Assembly (NCBI GenBank): GCA_047495785.1 | Contig: JBLDXI010000029.1 | Span: 2,356,001-2,420,000, forward strand | Direction of reading: 5' to 3' | Length of the DNA: 64,000 bases | DNA from: Lepidodermella squamata | Taxonomy: Eukaryota; Gastrotricha | Shown here: positions 1 through 10,643 of the stretch, in pieces | How the letters are laid out: each line of letters starts with the position of its first letter | Numbering within the stretch: position 1 is the first letter of the stretch | Notes under the pieces: generated by a model | The model's input: the letters and a program-made list of their open reading frames with translations, nothing else | What the model was told of the DNA's origin: nothing | The model's database searches: none | Made by a program: the position numbers and the translations under genes

Positions 1-663
1 GGCGAATCGTAGTAGGCAGAAAATGGAGGCTCGTTTGCTCCAAAGGTCCATATTATATATTACAAATACCAATCATGATCAATCAATGAACATTTTTCGC
101 AGCTGCCGTCGGAAACGGAACTCAAGTTACGGGCCTTCCAGCTCTCGATTTGTTCGGGCCACCTTCTTGGAATGGTAAAACAATTCCCCGATCTGAGGCT
201 GTTATTGTGACGATGCCGAAGCCGAGTTACATTTCTTCGATTTCGTTTTCGATTCACAGCGGAGGCTTTAATAATTGTATGTACTCGATTGAGTTTTCTC
301 CCAGTCTGGAAGGTACTTGGTTGCGATTAAATAATGAGAAAATCGCAGGAGAAAATCTCAGTAACGATTTATCTCGTTTCCAAGTTATATTTTTCCGGAA
401 AAAGAGAATATGTCGCGGTAAGTTATGCTTGATTTGGATTTGATTTTCCTGCATTTATTAAACCATCTTGTATCTCTTGTATTACAGTGCGAATTACAGA
501 GGTTTCAGGGTTGTCGTCGAATTACACGGTACAACAGTTCTCATGCCCGTCTCCGGACTACGAAGCCGAGTTTTACGCCGATTATCTTTCCCTTTATCCC
601 AATGGCGAGACAGTGCTATACGAAATCAATAAAAACGGAGTTATGCGTCGGCTTGTAGTTTGA
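1..663 (+). CDS. BTB-A: BTBD9-like BTB-BACK-F5/8C protein, 3' part only
   Basis: This is the C-terminal end of the first array member; the BTB exon and most of the BACK exon lie left of the window. Exons seen are 1-45 (end of BACK, ...VCSK), 103-417 and 488-663 (TGA). Exons 3-4 encode the discoidin-like module: AVIVTMPKPSYISSISF, then a strand ending FFRKKRICR, then VRITEV and the shared tail CPSPDYEAEF...GETVLYEI. The order BTB, BACK, F5/8C is known from BTBD9, which acts as a likely Cullin-3 adaptor in animals; that role is inferred from family. Introns are 57 and 70 nt with GT-AG ends. It is the closest relative of BTB-B, with long near-identical DNA tracts in exon 3 and a related 3' flank. 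Confidence 0.88.
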
Positions 664-1038
664 ACGTTCACAGTTCAAAATGGTTATGCTCGTTTCAGGC
701 TGCATAACCTTTAAATTAAGCCTTTAACGCCGCTCAAAGCAATGAAATTCTCTATCATAATTCACTACAGTTCACTACACTATACATATAATATATCATA
801 TACCCGTTATACTCTGATTTTTGTCATGTCATCATGGTGATCAGTGGCCAACACTCTTTGATGATTTTACCGAATTTATGTTCTAAGCTGTATCGCTCGC
901 CGTCACTGGATTGGTGAGTTTAGAACCAGTTTACAGGAATTTTCAGACATCGATGAATTCCATAATAAAGTGTAATAAATTTATCAATTTATCAATGAAT
1001 ATTCCCGATTCATTTAAGGTCATATCCCACCCGATCCG

Positions 1039-1091
1039 ATGCTGCGGCGCTGTTTGACAGCGGAGACAACAACGATGTGTTTTTTTGAATG
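1039..1091 (+). pseudogene. relic of a BTB exon 1
   Basis: One frame reads DAAALFDSGDNNDVFF and then a stop. This matches LATLFDGGENYDVLFILDD in exon 1 of BTB-C, and the DNA just upstream (ATATCCCACCCGATCC) matches the BTB-C codons for ISQPDS apart from a deletion. The rest of the domain is missing. It is best read as the decayed remains of a former array member close to BTB-C. Confidence 0.7.
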
Positions 1092-1528
1092 AGAAGGGAC
1101 TGGACCCGGCATGTGAACTCCAAGAAGCGCGATCACCGATGGCCGTAAAATGTTTCATTCTAAAGAACTTCAACGCAACACTTTTCCTCCAAAGTTTCCA
1201 CTCGGCTAATGGCTAATGTAAAGAGAGGCTTTGAAAATTGAGGTCATTGAGGTCGCCCTGAACTGCATTTCTATCTGAAACACAGTAGAGAATTTTATTC
1301 GTTGTAGCGTTACTGTTCAAACTGTTCATTACCTCACAGTACGGCATAGAATGGGACAATTTGGCTCGGGAAGAAATCATTCGTATAAACTGTACGTATA
1401 AACTGTAGTTACGGAAATACTAACCCGGGCATATTAAAAATGATACCTCGAAAAATGGGGAAAAGTAGGCTAAACTAATCAAGGCTGGGCTTCTATTTGA
1501 GAAAGGCCAATGCCACGAAGACCTGACT

Positions 1529-1534
1529 TTTATT
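1529..1534 (-). terminator. poly(A) signal of the orphan exon
   Basis: AATAAA on the minus strand, about 40 nt after the TAA stop at 1574. Confidence 0.5.
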
Positions 1535-1573
1535 TCCGTCTATCAATCTCAAAACTCATCAAATTGTTTACAA

Positions 1574-1693
1574 TTAAAACTCAGATATCTCGTCCGCGTC
1601 GTCTTCGTGGTAGACGCTCTCCTCGTCGTCGTGGATTTTAGGCACTTCCTCGGTTTGAGATTGAGGTTTAGGTTGAGTAGAAGTAGGTTGCGT
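1574..1693 (-). CDS. orphan terminal exon with acidic C-terminus, unrecognised
   Basis: On the minus strand an AG acceptor (GCGCCTAG) is followed by a 40-codon exon that begins TQPTSTQPKP, continues through an acidic stretch (HDDEESVYHEDDADE) and ends ISEF-stop. AATAAA follows at 1534-1529, about 40 nt past the stop, so this looks like the true 3' end of a gene. No upstream exon was found before BTB-B begins on the other strand, although an upstream donor-like GTAAAT exists near 1780. It may be a fragment left by rearrangement or the last exon of a gene with a remote 5' part. The protein was not recognised. Confidence 0.5.
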   Translation of the reverse strand, partial: TQPTSTQPKPQSQTEEVPKIHDDEESVYHEDDADEISEF

Positions 1694-1997
1694 CTAGGCG
1701 CAGCAGAGCACGCGTTTCGCACGTGCCGTAGTAGCCTAGGCTATTATTCGAGATAAGACTATCGACGAATTTCAATTTACCTAGGCTTCTAAACGAGGGG
1801 GCTTATATTTCGGTAACTATGATATTATCGATTAATTTTCGGTTTTTGAGATTTTTTGCCGGTACATTCAATTTCGGTGGATTTGAATTCAGCTTGGCCG
1901 CTTCGGAACTTTTTTTCATTGTTTTCAACCTTAATTTTGCTCTATTAGCCAATTTCACAATTTATTTGACGCTGAATCAGCAGCTCGATATCATTCG

Positions 1998-3755
1998 ATG
2001 GCGACGAAAGCGAAGTATTTCGAAAAATATCCTGTTTTGAACCTGTCAGATGTCATCATCAAAACTTATCTGGACCTTTTTGAAAGTTCGCTGAATAGCG
2101 ATGTTGTTTTTACGCTCGATGACGGCTCCGAAATCAAAGCCCACAGTTTTATTCTGAAAAGCCAAGTGCCGTATTTCGATAAGATGTTTGATTCTGGCCA
2201 TTTCAAGGAGGGAAAAACGGGCCAAGTGAAATTGCCGGGGAAAACGTCATTTGCGGTGAAAACTGTGCTACAATATCTGTATACCGGGCGAATCGACATA
2301 CACGAATTGAGCCTGGATGCCATTCTTGAAATCTATCGAGTAGCTCACGAATTCGATATTTCGGCAATGCTTGCGGAGTTGGAGCTAGTTTTTGAGGTGG
2401 GATTGATTTTTGAAATGCTTGATTTGAACTAGGTGAAAAAGACTTGGGCCAATCGAAATCCGGGCTAATTTCGAATGTCTCCCATGTTTTTAGGTCCAGG
2501 TTGATTTTGAGTTGATATCATCTGATTTCCAGGAGGTGATTGATAAGGACAATGTCTGGACGATATTTGAAACCGCTCGCTTTCTTGGACGGAATGATTT
2601 TCTCGGAGTTTGTCGAGACTTTCTCAATTCGAATGCGAGCGACTTGATCGATTCGCCTGCTATTGTTGACATGTCGAAAGATGGGTTGATCGATGTCATT
2701 TCAAACGACGATTTCAGCGCACCGGAAGTCGAAATATTGCTGGCAATTCGCACGTGGCAAGCCGCAAATAATCACTCGGACATTGCTGAGATACTGAACC
2801 AGGTCCGCTTCGGATTGGCCGAAGTTAATGGCTACACGCTCGGCCAAGTTGCTCCTCTCTACAAGTTTCTAGCCGAAAACAACATAAGCCAGGAAATTCT
2901 TGAGAAAAATGATGATGCTCGCAAACGGCGAGTCGTAATTGGCAGAAAATCTAAGATTTGCTCTAAAGGTCTGTGGCTGAAATGTCCTCTCCTTAACTGC
3001 TCTCAATGGTAATTTTTTCAGCTGCCATCGGAAACGGAACGCAAGTTACGGGCCTTCCAGCTAGCGTAGTATTCGGACCGACTGATTTATATGGTAAAAA
3101 AATTCCCCGATCTGAGGCTGTTATTGTGACGATGCCGAAGCCAAGTTACATTTCTTCGATTTCATTTGTGATCCACGACGGCGAAGGCAGAAATAATTGC
3201 GTGTACTCGATCGAGTTTTCCTCCAGTCTAGGAGGTACTTGGTCACGATTACATAACGTGAAAATCGCTGGGCACGCCTACGGTTCACCTTCTTCCCAAG
3301 TTTTGTTTTTCAAGAAAAAACGAATATGTCGCGGTAAGTTATATTTTACATCGACAGGGTGGCCACAAAACACCGCAGTGGGCGAAGTTCTTTGATTGGG
3401 GTGCGCATAAATTCAAAGAGGAGTTTTAAGAAATTGAAGAATTTCATGCATTCTTTTGCCGATGAAACTCCTGAATGTCCTGAAATTCGCATGAAATTGA
3501 TGCGCACTCCAATTAAATACTTATTCGCCCACTGCGGCGTTTTGTGGCCACCCTGGATGAAACCAACTTTTTGTTTCAGTTCGAGTACGAGAGGTTTCAG
3601 GGAAGCCGTCGAATTACACGGTACAGCAGTTCTTATGCCCGTCTCCGGATTACGAAGCCGAGTTTTACTCCGATTACGTCTCGCGTCATCCCAAGGGCGA
3701 GACAGTGCTATACGAAATCAACCAAAACGGAGTAATTCGTCGGCTGGTAGTTTGA
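1998..3755 (+). CDS. BTB-B: BTBD9-like BTB-BACK-F5/8C protein, 440 aa
   Basis: Four exons: 1998-2396, 2533-2968, 3022-3333 and 3580-3755, summing to 441 codons. Exon 1 (residues 1-133) is the BTB domain: NSDVVFTLDDG, IKAHSFIL, LPGK and LQYLYTG. Exon 2 (134-278) is BACK, starting EVIDKDNVW, with CRDFLNSNA and a basic end RKRRVVIGRK. Exons 3-4 form the F5/8C-like module (GNGTQVTGL, AVIVTMPKPSYISSISF, FFKKKRICR, VRVREVSG, CPSPDYEAEF, GETVLYEI). The phase pattern 0/1/1 is shared by all members. BTB normally dimerises and binds Cullin-3, so a substrate-adaptor role is inferred. Intron 3 carries a foldback element. Start chosen at MATKAKYF, matching the starts of BTB-D and BTB-E; an overlapping upstream ORF at 1819 was rejected. 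Confidence 0.92.
3355..3555. mobile_element. 201-bp foldback element in BTB-B intron 3
   Basis: The ends are inverted repeats beginning CAGGGTGGCCACAAAAC and ending in the complement, with the arms (about 55 nt, including GCAGTGGGCGAA and GTGCGCAT) matching at most positions. The centre has no coding potential. No clear target duplication is visible (flanks ATCGA and GATGA). It is a MITE-like non-autonomous element sitting wholly inside the intron, so the splice sites survive. Confidence 0.75.
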
Positions 3756-3989
3756 ATTTTTCGGAAGTTTCAAATTGCTTCTGCTCAGAGTGCTAATTTG
3801 CTCAAATTCTTTTCTTGAAAAAACATACCGCCGCTCAAAACAATTGAATTCTTGATTAGAAGATGTTCCCTGTGTTTCATACCTACTCTTCTATGTTTCG
3901 TGTTCGATACATTCACATGTCGTGGCGACAACCTATTCTTGATGATTTTTGCCGAATTTCATTCACTAATAAAATGTATTATGTATTTT

Positions 3990-4266
3990 CCACGAGCCGA
4001 CAACCGTTCTTTGGAAAGAGGACCTGAAGAGGATCATATTCTGGGGGTTTGGAAACTCCGGTAGCAGCAGTTATCCCGGTTTTTATCTCGAAGCGAAGGT
4101 TATCCCCACTAATAATGCAGGACTACATGTTTAACATTTAATTACGTTTTCCAATTATTAGTAATGTACTAATTTTTTTGAAAATGTAGAATTTTTTTTA
4201 CGTTTTTCCAAGTGGCTTAACCCCCAGCGGAGAGTCCTCTCATTTCCAACAGTTGTCGGCTCGTGG
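3990..4266. mobile_element. 277-bp foldback element downstream of BTB-B
   Basis: Inverted arms of roughly 60 nt start CCACGAGCCGACAAC at 3990 and end with its complement at 4266. Inner blocks (GGAAA, GAGGAC, a CCCCCAG/CTGGGGG block) also pair. There is no ORF. It lies just after AATAAA at 3970, the likely poly(A) signal of BTB-B. No target duplication was identified. Confidence 0.7.
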
Positions 4267-5164
4267 CAAAAAGAGGGGTAAAACAATAAAGCAGGTGTGT
4301 TGAGGAATAAAAATCACTCCGGTGCAAAAACCAGACGGGTAAGTTACGATGGGTGATATCTGGCAAGCAGAGCGCGGGTTGGAGGACTAATCTAGGAGAC
4401 CTAGACCTAGTCCAACCGGAATCGCCCCCATCATCAATGACTCAGGACTCAGCTAGTTCTATCGAACTTGTAATTTCTTTTCACGAATCAGAATAATCGG
4501 AAACACAAAAGCAACATGAAAAATGAATATTCAGGGTTCAGGGGTATCTGAAAAACAAGCGACACAAGTGACATAGGAGGTGAGCTTCACTTTCAGACTT
4601 GAAATACTTGAAATTTCGACGTTTTTTCGTATTAGGCCGTCGAACACCCTGCGTTTCACGAGTCGATCAGAAATAAAAACAATGCAAGAATAGTGATCTG
4701 CCCATTTTTTCTGTTCGAATGATCGCCGATGTTTCTTTCTTCTTCCCCTCGTTCCGCGATCTGTCGATTGGCGATCGATTATTGTTGCTACACTGTGAGT
4801 CGGTTTGTCCCCAACCCAAACCAGCAAACGCTATATAACAGCGATTTTTCCAACTTGCGACATAACAGCAGAAACACAATGCATCTTTTAAATAGTAAGT
4901 TTTTGCTGTTTTGTCGCGTTCGCTGTATTGCGCAGTTGCTGTTTTGTCGCCGTACCCGTTATCAAAGACTTGATCGAATAGCTTGATCAAAGCGATATAT
5001 CATGATTCAAGTAGAATAAAACTCAAAATTTAAACATTCTGGTAACCATCAAGTACATTAACCACTTGGATGTTGGCTGCGAAATCGCGAACATGCAGCA
5101 ATTTCATGTTCTCAATTTGTTCTCAATTATGAGCTGCATTTTAGAAGAATTTGACCTTCTTTTG
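4267..5164. other. intergenic, no supported gene
   Basis: Only overlapping low-quality frames are present. A short direct repeat (TTGCTGTTTTGTCGC) occurs at about 4908 and 4936. Nothing coding could be supported. Confidence 0.5.
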
Positions 5165-5375
5165 CATCTACACAAGGGGCGAAGTTCTTTTATTGGAGTG
5201 CGCATTAATTTAATGAGGAATTTCAAGAATTATTTCGCCCGATAAAACATCAATTACATGAACTCATTCCTCGTTAAATCAATGATCTTCGACTTCTCTA
5301 CAGTTCGAATACGAGATGTGGTTTCAGGAAAATCTTCGACGATTTTTGCCGAATTTCATTCACTAATGCGTGTGC
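5165..5375 (+). pseudogene. decayed copy of BTB-B intron 3, exon 4 and 3' flank
   Basis: The block GGGGCGAAGTTCTTTTATTG...GTGCGCATTAATTT matches the foldback element of BTB-B intron 3. It is followed by CTCTACAG and TTCGAATACGAGATG, matching the acceptor and first bases of BTB-B exon 4, and then by a copy of the BTB-B 3' flank (GATTTTTGCCGAATTTCATT). Exon 4 itself is cut to about 30 nt. The order shows a duplicated BTB-B 3' end that later decayed. Confidence 0.72.
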
Positions 5376-5879
5376 CAAGTGCGTACCTTAAATTTAGGGT
5401 TCCATCACTAATTTTGAAACTCCAGCACTAGATTTCCATTAAATATGGTTTTTCGAGTTTCATGTCTTCGCTAGAATCTCAACTTTTTCGCTATCATGCC
5501 CAACCGATAGATCTTAATATTACGCTTATTTTGCGCTATAAGACGTTAGTATCCGAGATAGAATTCAGCCTGCAGAGCCGATATCGATTCCAAGTATCGA
5601 TTTTACAAATCAGTGATTATTCCGATATCAGCTGTTGCGGAACAAAACATCCATAATTTTTCTACATATCTTAGGGCGCCAGGTAGCTATAATATACAAA
5701 TCGTGGGTTCAGGGAGGGCATCAAAGGGTTTCGGGCGAGTTTCGATCAAAAGACGAAAACGCCGAAATTGCGAAGAATCTGAAAAATTTAGGCCCAAGTG
5801 GTGGAACCTCAGTTTTGTGGTGCAAATATTCGGACCCTAATAAAATGTCTTATCACGATGTCTATTTTAGTTGGTTACA
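5376..5879. other. BTB-C upstream region
   Basis: No gene was found. TTTTAG at 5865-5870, 9 nt before the BTB-C ATG, could be a splice or trans-splice acceptor. Confidence 0.4.
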
Positions 5880-7991
5880 ATGAATATGTTCGATTCTTTC
5901 GGGGTAATATCCCAACCGGATTCGATTCTGCAAAATCTCGCGACTCTGTTTGACGGCGGAGAAAACTATGATGTGTTGTTTATTCTCGACGACGGCTCAA
6001 AAATAAAAGCTCATCGCGCTATTCTTGCCGCTCAGCTGCCGATTTTCGCAGCCATGCTTGCCCCTTCCAAATTCAAGGAGGGAACTGTAGGCGAAGTAAA
6101 GCTTCCAGTAAAAGGTCCGACTGTGGTGAGGACGGTTCTGCGGTACCTGTACACGGGTGAGATGAAGCTCAACGATCTCGATCTCGATGATATGCTCGGA
6201 ATCTATCGAATGACTCATGAATATGCAATCCAACAGCTTCTTGATCGCGTTGAGGTTATTCTAGAGGTAAGTCGATTGTGAACCGTTTCCATCTCTAAAT
6301 TGCCATGGAAGAAGTTGAGATCGAAATTAAAAATTCTTGAAAACTCGGCAAAATAATATCCGAAATTTGAAGCATTTTATTATTGAACAATTGTGTTGGT
6401 TTTGCTTTGTGGAAATGGTTTATGCGTTCTCAAATTTAACATTCAAGTTTGGGGAGTCTTATAGGGGAAAATCATTTATAAAGAGAAAGCAGGTCACGAA
6501 AACCAACGACCTGAACATTTAAATTGAATATAACACTCAATTAAATATTTAAATATTTAAATTTACTAACTTCTTAATGTTCTTCCAGCAGCGTTTTTGA
6601 ATTACAAAACTATTTCAGAAATTGTCGATTTTTTCCCCTATTTTTCACGCTCCCATATATCCTTCCTAAAAATGAAGGTAAGCAAGGCTGCCTCGAAAAT
6701 TTATGGTTTCTAAATAAATTCGAAATTCAAAAAAATAAAAATTTTTTTTTTTATTTTTGTCCTATTTCGGACAAGATACGTTTTTGCGCTCAGTTTTGCT
6801 CCATCAGGCAAACGAATTTTTTGCTGGTTTCAGCAACAACAAAATGGATGAATAATTTATATATTTATCACAAATTATTTCATGTATTTTCATCAGGACG
6901 TTATTGACAAAAACACCGTTTGGGCGATTTTCGACAACGCGTACTTGTTGGGCCGAAACACTTTGATCGATTCGTGCCAGGAGTTCATTTCATCCGATCC
7001 TAAGGATATCATCGAATCGCCACCAATTGTCGATATTTCCTTTGAAGCGCTGACCTACTTGGTGACCAGCGACAAATTTGGCATAACTGTTATTGAAGCT
7101 CTATTCACGGTTCGAATCTGGCAAATTACTAACAAGCACCCGAAAATTCGGGAACTGCTCGAGAAAATTCGTTACGACAAATCACACATCGAAGGTTACA
7201 CACTGATAGATATCGAACCAATCTTCAAGTTTTTGGTTGATTACTCAATCGATATGTCTAGTCTAGTCCAGTCGGAGAATGCGAACCAGGAGCCACCTAA
7301 GAAACGGCTGAGACTTGCTGTGCCGAAAAGTTGTCTCAATAATGATTATATCTTCATCTAAGCAACTAAATTCTTCATTTTTCTAGCTTCGCTTGAAACT
7401 GTTTCTGAAGTTACTGGAATCGATAAGCAGATTCTGTTTGGCAATTTGGCAGATGACTGGATACCTGAAGGGAGCTTTTTGAAAAGTGGCGGAAGTGTAG
7501 AAATTTTGTTAGCCAAGCCGCTTACCACCAAGTCGATCGCTTTTCGCCTGATTACGTATGAATTCCGTTACGGTAGCTATTCCAGCCACAACTGTTCATG
7601 CCGCTGTTTCAAGGTTGAAGTTATCACGCGAAGTGGTGGTAGCTGGCAGAAATTGGCGCTTTTGCCGCCGAAAGTCGCCGACGGGGCCAATAACAATGTG
7701 GCAGGTTTTACTGATATGCAGGTTCTTTTATTCAAGCGGATGAGACTTCGAGGCAGTGAGTTGAATACCAGTTATAACAATTATTTAAGATGAAGGTTTT
7801 ATTTTTCAGTCAGGATAACAGCGGTTACGGAGCCGATTAATGCAAAGGAATATAGCATCAGAGGTTTCTCCTGTCCGTCGCCAACACACGAAGAATCGCT
7901 GTTCAATGACTATACGACTCTGTGTCAGGAAGGCGAAACGATGTTATTCGAAATTGTAAAAGGAAAATGCAATCGCAAACTCAAATTATAA
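5880..7991 (+). CDS. BTB-C: divergent BTBD9-like protein, 456 aa
   Basis: Exons 5880-6266, 6897-7329, 7387-7755 and 7810-7991 give 457 codons. BTB: LFDGGENYDVLFILDDGSKI, AHRAILAAQLPIF, LRYLYTGEM. BACK: DVIDKNTVWAIFDNAYLLG, ending PPKKRLRLAV. F5/8C-like: SEVTGIDKQILF, IAFRL, FKRMRLRG, IRITAV and FSCPSPTHEES...GETMLFEI. The module is longer than in BTB-B and contains a Cys-rich loop (HNCSCRCF). Intron 1 is long (630 nt) and A/T-rich. The exon 2 donor (AAAA/GTTGTC) is weak but is the only one that keeps phase 1. ATG at 5880 was chosen because the upstream in-frame TTG is not a usual start. It represents its own subfamily; the relic at about 1.04 kb is its nearest match. Confidence 0.87.
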
Positions 7992-8758
7992 AGTGGAAAA
8001 ACATGAATTGCGCCCCGATGTTATCGATTAAATTCATCATTTTGAAATAAATTATGAAATAGATTTTGATCGTTGCCTATTTTTACGAATGGTTATCCTG
8101 AAAAAATATTGCCATTTGACAATAAGCGAACACCATTTCATAATTTCATTAGTGTTTAGTGCGAGCCGCTCAATCCGCTGATGGTCGATTTCCGGTCGAT
8201 TTCAAGGCAGCAATAATATAATAATAATGATCAGGCTATAGGCCAGGAGGCGCAAAGGTCGCCGGGCGGGTGTAATTAAGCCGAGCGGTGATTCATTTTA
8301 TTACACGTGAGAATGAACACCAGAGCCGATGGGTCAGCCGCAAGCAGCATTATTGCCAATTTTATCGGCGGTCGATGTGTATTGCTTAGACTTAAGCATT
8401 ATAGTATAGGTACTAGATGATGAGAGTATACTGTTTTGATATCGCTTGAAAAGCTAAAATATTATTTTAACTGGCGATCGAGTTAAATTTTGCAACTAGC
8501 GGGTATTTTACGCGTTCGGGAGATCACTCCAATTATAGCACGTTGCATAGTGGCAGCGCAATGCCGCGGTAAGAATTGATTCGATATTCGCTCTTCGCTG
8601 AAATGAAACTATTCGATCAAGGATGTCATCTTTCGTTATGCGGCGTCTTGTGATTATGCATGGAAATCCGTACTGGATCCATATTTTACATTTTAATTTG
8701 CAGTATAGGCATTCTTTCAAGATTCATCTAAATATATTTCCGTCCTCGATTGCATTCA
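7992..8758. other. intergenic, no supported gene
   Basis: AATAAA at 8046-8051 is the likely poly(A) signal of BTB-C. The remainder (8150-8758) shows no coding or RNA feature that could be supported. Confidence 0.5.
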
Positions 8759-10560
8759 ATGGCGAGTAAATCTCAGTATTTCGGAAAATTTCCGGTTTTG
8801 AACCTGTCCGATGTCATCATCAAAACGTACCTGGACCTTTTTGAAAGCTCGCTGAATAGCGATGTCGCTTTTACGCTCGATGACGGCTCCGTAATCAAAG
8901 CCCACAGTTTTATTCTGAAAATCCAGCTACCTTATTTCGAGAAAATGCTGGACAGTGGCCGTTTCAAGGAGGGAAAAACGGGCCAAATCAACATGCCAGG
9001 GAAATCGTCTTTCGCGGTAAAAACTGTGCTTCGGTATCTGTACGCTGGTCAAATCGACATTCGCGAATGGGACATGGATACTACGCTTGAAATATATCGA
9101 ATAGCTCACGAATTCGATGTTTCGGCACTACTTCAGGAGATGGAGACAGTTTTTGAGGTGGCATTGATTTATTATTTTCAAAATGCCGATTTGTATTAAA
9201 ATAGCTAAAAATTCGATTCTGGGTCTCATTTTTATGGGAACAACTTTTTGAATAATTATTCATCAAAAAGGCTATTTCGAAATTCTTCAGATTTTCGTAA
9301 TTAATTATCTGAAATGTTAATATTATGGTCAAATTCTGCATGATTATTTAGTGTCTCAAAATAACTTTTTTTACTATTTTTCGGTCTTGTTAAATCTATA
9401 TCGTTTTCAGGATGTCATTAATAAGGACAATGTCTGGACGATATTCGAAACCGCCCACTTTCTTGGACGTCAAGATTTTCTTGGAGTTTGTCGAGACTTC
9501 GTCAACTCGAACGCTAGCGAAGTGATCGATTCGCCTGACATTGTCGACCTGTCGAAAGATGGGTTGATCGATGTCATTTCAAACGACGATTTCAGCGCCC
9601 CTGAGGTCGAAATACTGTTGGCGATTCGTAGGTGGCAAGAGGAGAAAAAGCACCCTGAAATCGCGCAGATATTGGGCAAGATTCGCTTTGGTTTGGCCGA
9701 AGTTCAAGGCTATACACTCGGCCAGATTTCTCCTCTCTACGATTTTCTGATTGAAAACGGCATTGGGTTGAAGGTGCTCCAGCAGAACGATGACTCTCGC
9801 AAACGGCGAGTCGTGGCTGGCAGAAGATTGCAGATTTACTCCAAAGGTTAATAGATCAAATAACTATACCCGTACTGATCTAAAGTTTTTGAATTTTAAA
9901 ATTTTAGCTGCAATGGGAAACGGAACTGAGGTTACAGGCCTATCAGATTTCGAAGTATTTGGGGAGCCGAGCACGCATACGCGCAAACGTAATTTGTTTA
10001 AATATAAACACATATTTTGACCTCCAAAACAGTTACTGACATCATTGCTTTAAACTTTTGTTAGATCCTGTGTCCACTATCCCGCCTACTGAGGCTGTGA
10101 TAGTGACGTTGCCGAAGCCGAGCTACATCTCGTCCATCTCATTTTCGATTCACGACGGCTTTGGCCACCTGAATTTCTTGTATTCGGTTGACATTTCCTC
10201 AAGTCTAGCAGGCCCCTGGTCGCGATTAAACAAAGAAGGCATCTTCACTGGAAATGGCAACATCCTTGTCCATGGCAAAATTCTTGATCCTTACCCTCGC
10301 CAAGTTTTGTTTTTCAAGAAACGAAGAGTTTGTCGAGGTAAGTAATGCAAACCGTATAAATCTTGCTCTCATTCCCCATTGAGACAGTGAAAATTACCGT
10401 TGAAACAACGGACAATCGCTACACTGTCCAGAAGTTCGCAAGCCCTTGTCCCGATTTCGAAGCCAAGTTTCATGCTGATTACATGGAGCGCTGTCCCGAA
10501 GGCGAGACGATGCTATTCGAAATCGTCAATGACCAAGTAATTAGTCAACTCAAAATTTGA
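8759..10560 (+). CDS. BTB-D: BTBD9-like protein with an extra intron, 453 aa
   Basis: Exons 8759-9157, 9411-9846, 9908-9988, 10065-10337 and 10388-10560 sum to 454 codons. It is the close sister of BTB-B in exons 1-2 (NLSDVIIKTYLDLFESSLNS; VINKDNVWTIFETAHFLG). BTB is residues 1-133, BACK 134-278, and the F5/8C-like module follows with AVIVTLPKPSYISSISFSI, FFKKRRVCR, VKITVETT and CPDFEAKF...GETMLFEI. Unlike other members, exon 3 is split by a 76-nt intron (9989-10064) whose phase (1) fits on both sides. A perfect 19-bp hairpin lies shortly after the stop. The ATG at 8759 aligns with the BTB-B start. Confidence 0.9.
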
Positions 10561-10592
10561 CGTTTCGAACATCTCAAACTGAGTTTGCTCGG

Positions 10593-10643
10593 CCTTGTTT
10601 CAAAGCTTGAATTTAAATTCAAATTTCAAGCTTTGAAACAAGG
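10593..10643. repeat. perfect 19-bp hairpin just 3' of BTB-D
   Basis: Arms CCTTGTTTCAAAGCTTGAA and its exact complement are separated by 13 A/T-rich bases and followed by ACTTTTT. It begins 33 nt after the stop, so it should lie in the 3' UTR or at the mRNA end. No paralogue carries it. Confidence 0.8.

Larger units (their letters stand above)
664..1573. other. intergenic, with a BTB exon relic
   Basis: This is the 3' flank of BTB-A. The stretch around 730-880 resembles the 3' flank of BTB-B (shared CGCCGCTCAAA and TTTGATGATTTT motifs), so untranslated sequence was copied along with the gene. Apart from the BTB relic at about 1039-1091 and the poly(A) signal of the minus-strand exon at 1529-1534, no coding feature was found. 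Confidence 0.6.

Noticed and set aside
1819-2040. 73-codon hydrophobic ORF overlapping the BTB-B start
   Set aside because: It overlaps BTB exon 1 in another frame, and no paralogue has such an upstream ORF.
4531-4990. Overlapping minus-strand ORFs as a small gene
   Set aside because: No family features, no splice or poly(A) context, and several frames are equally open.
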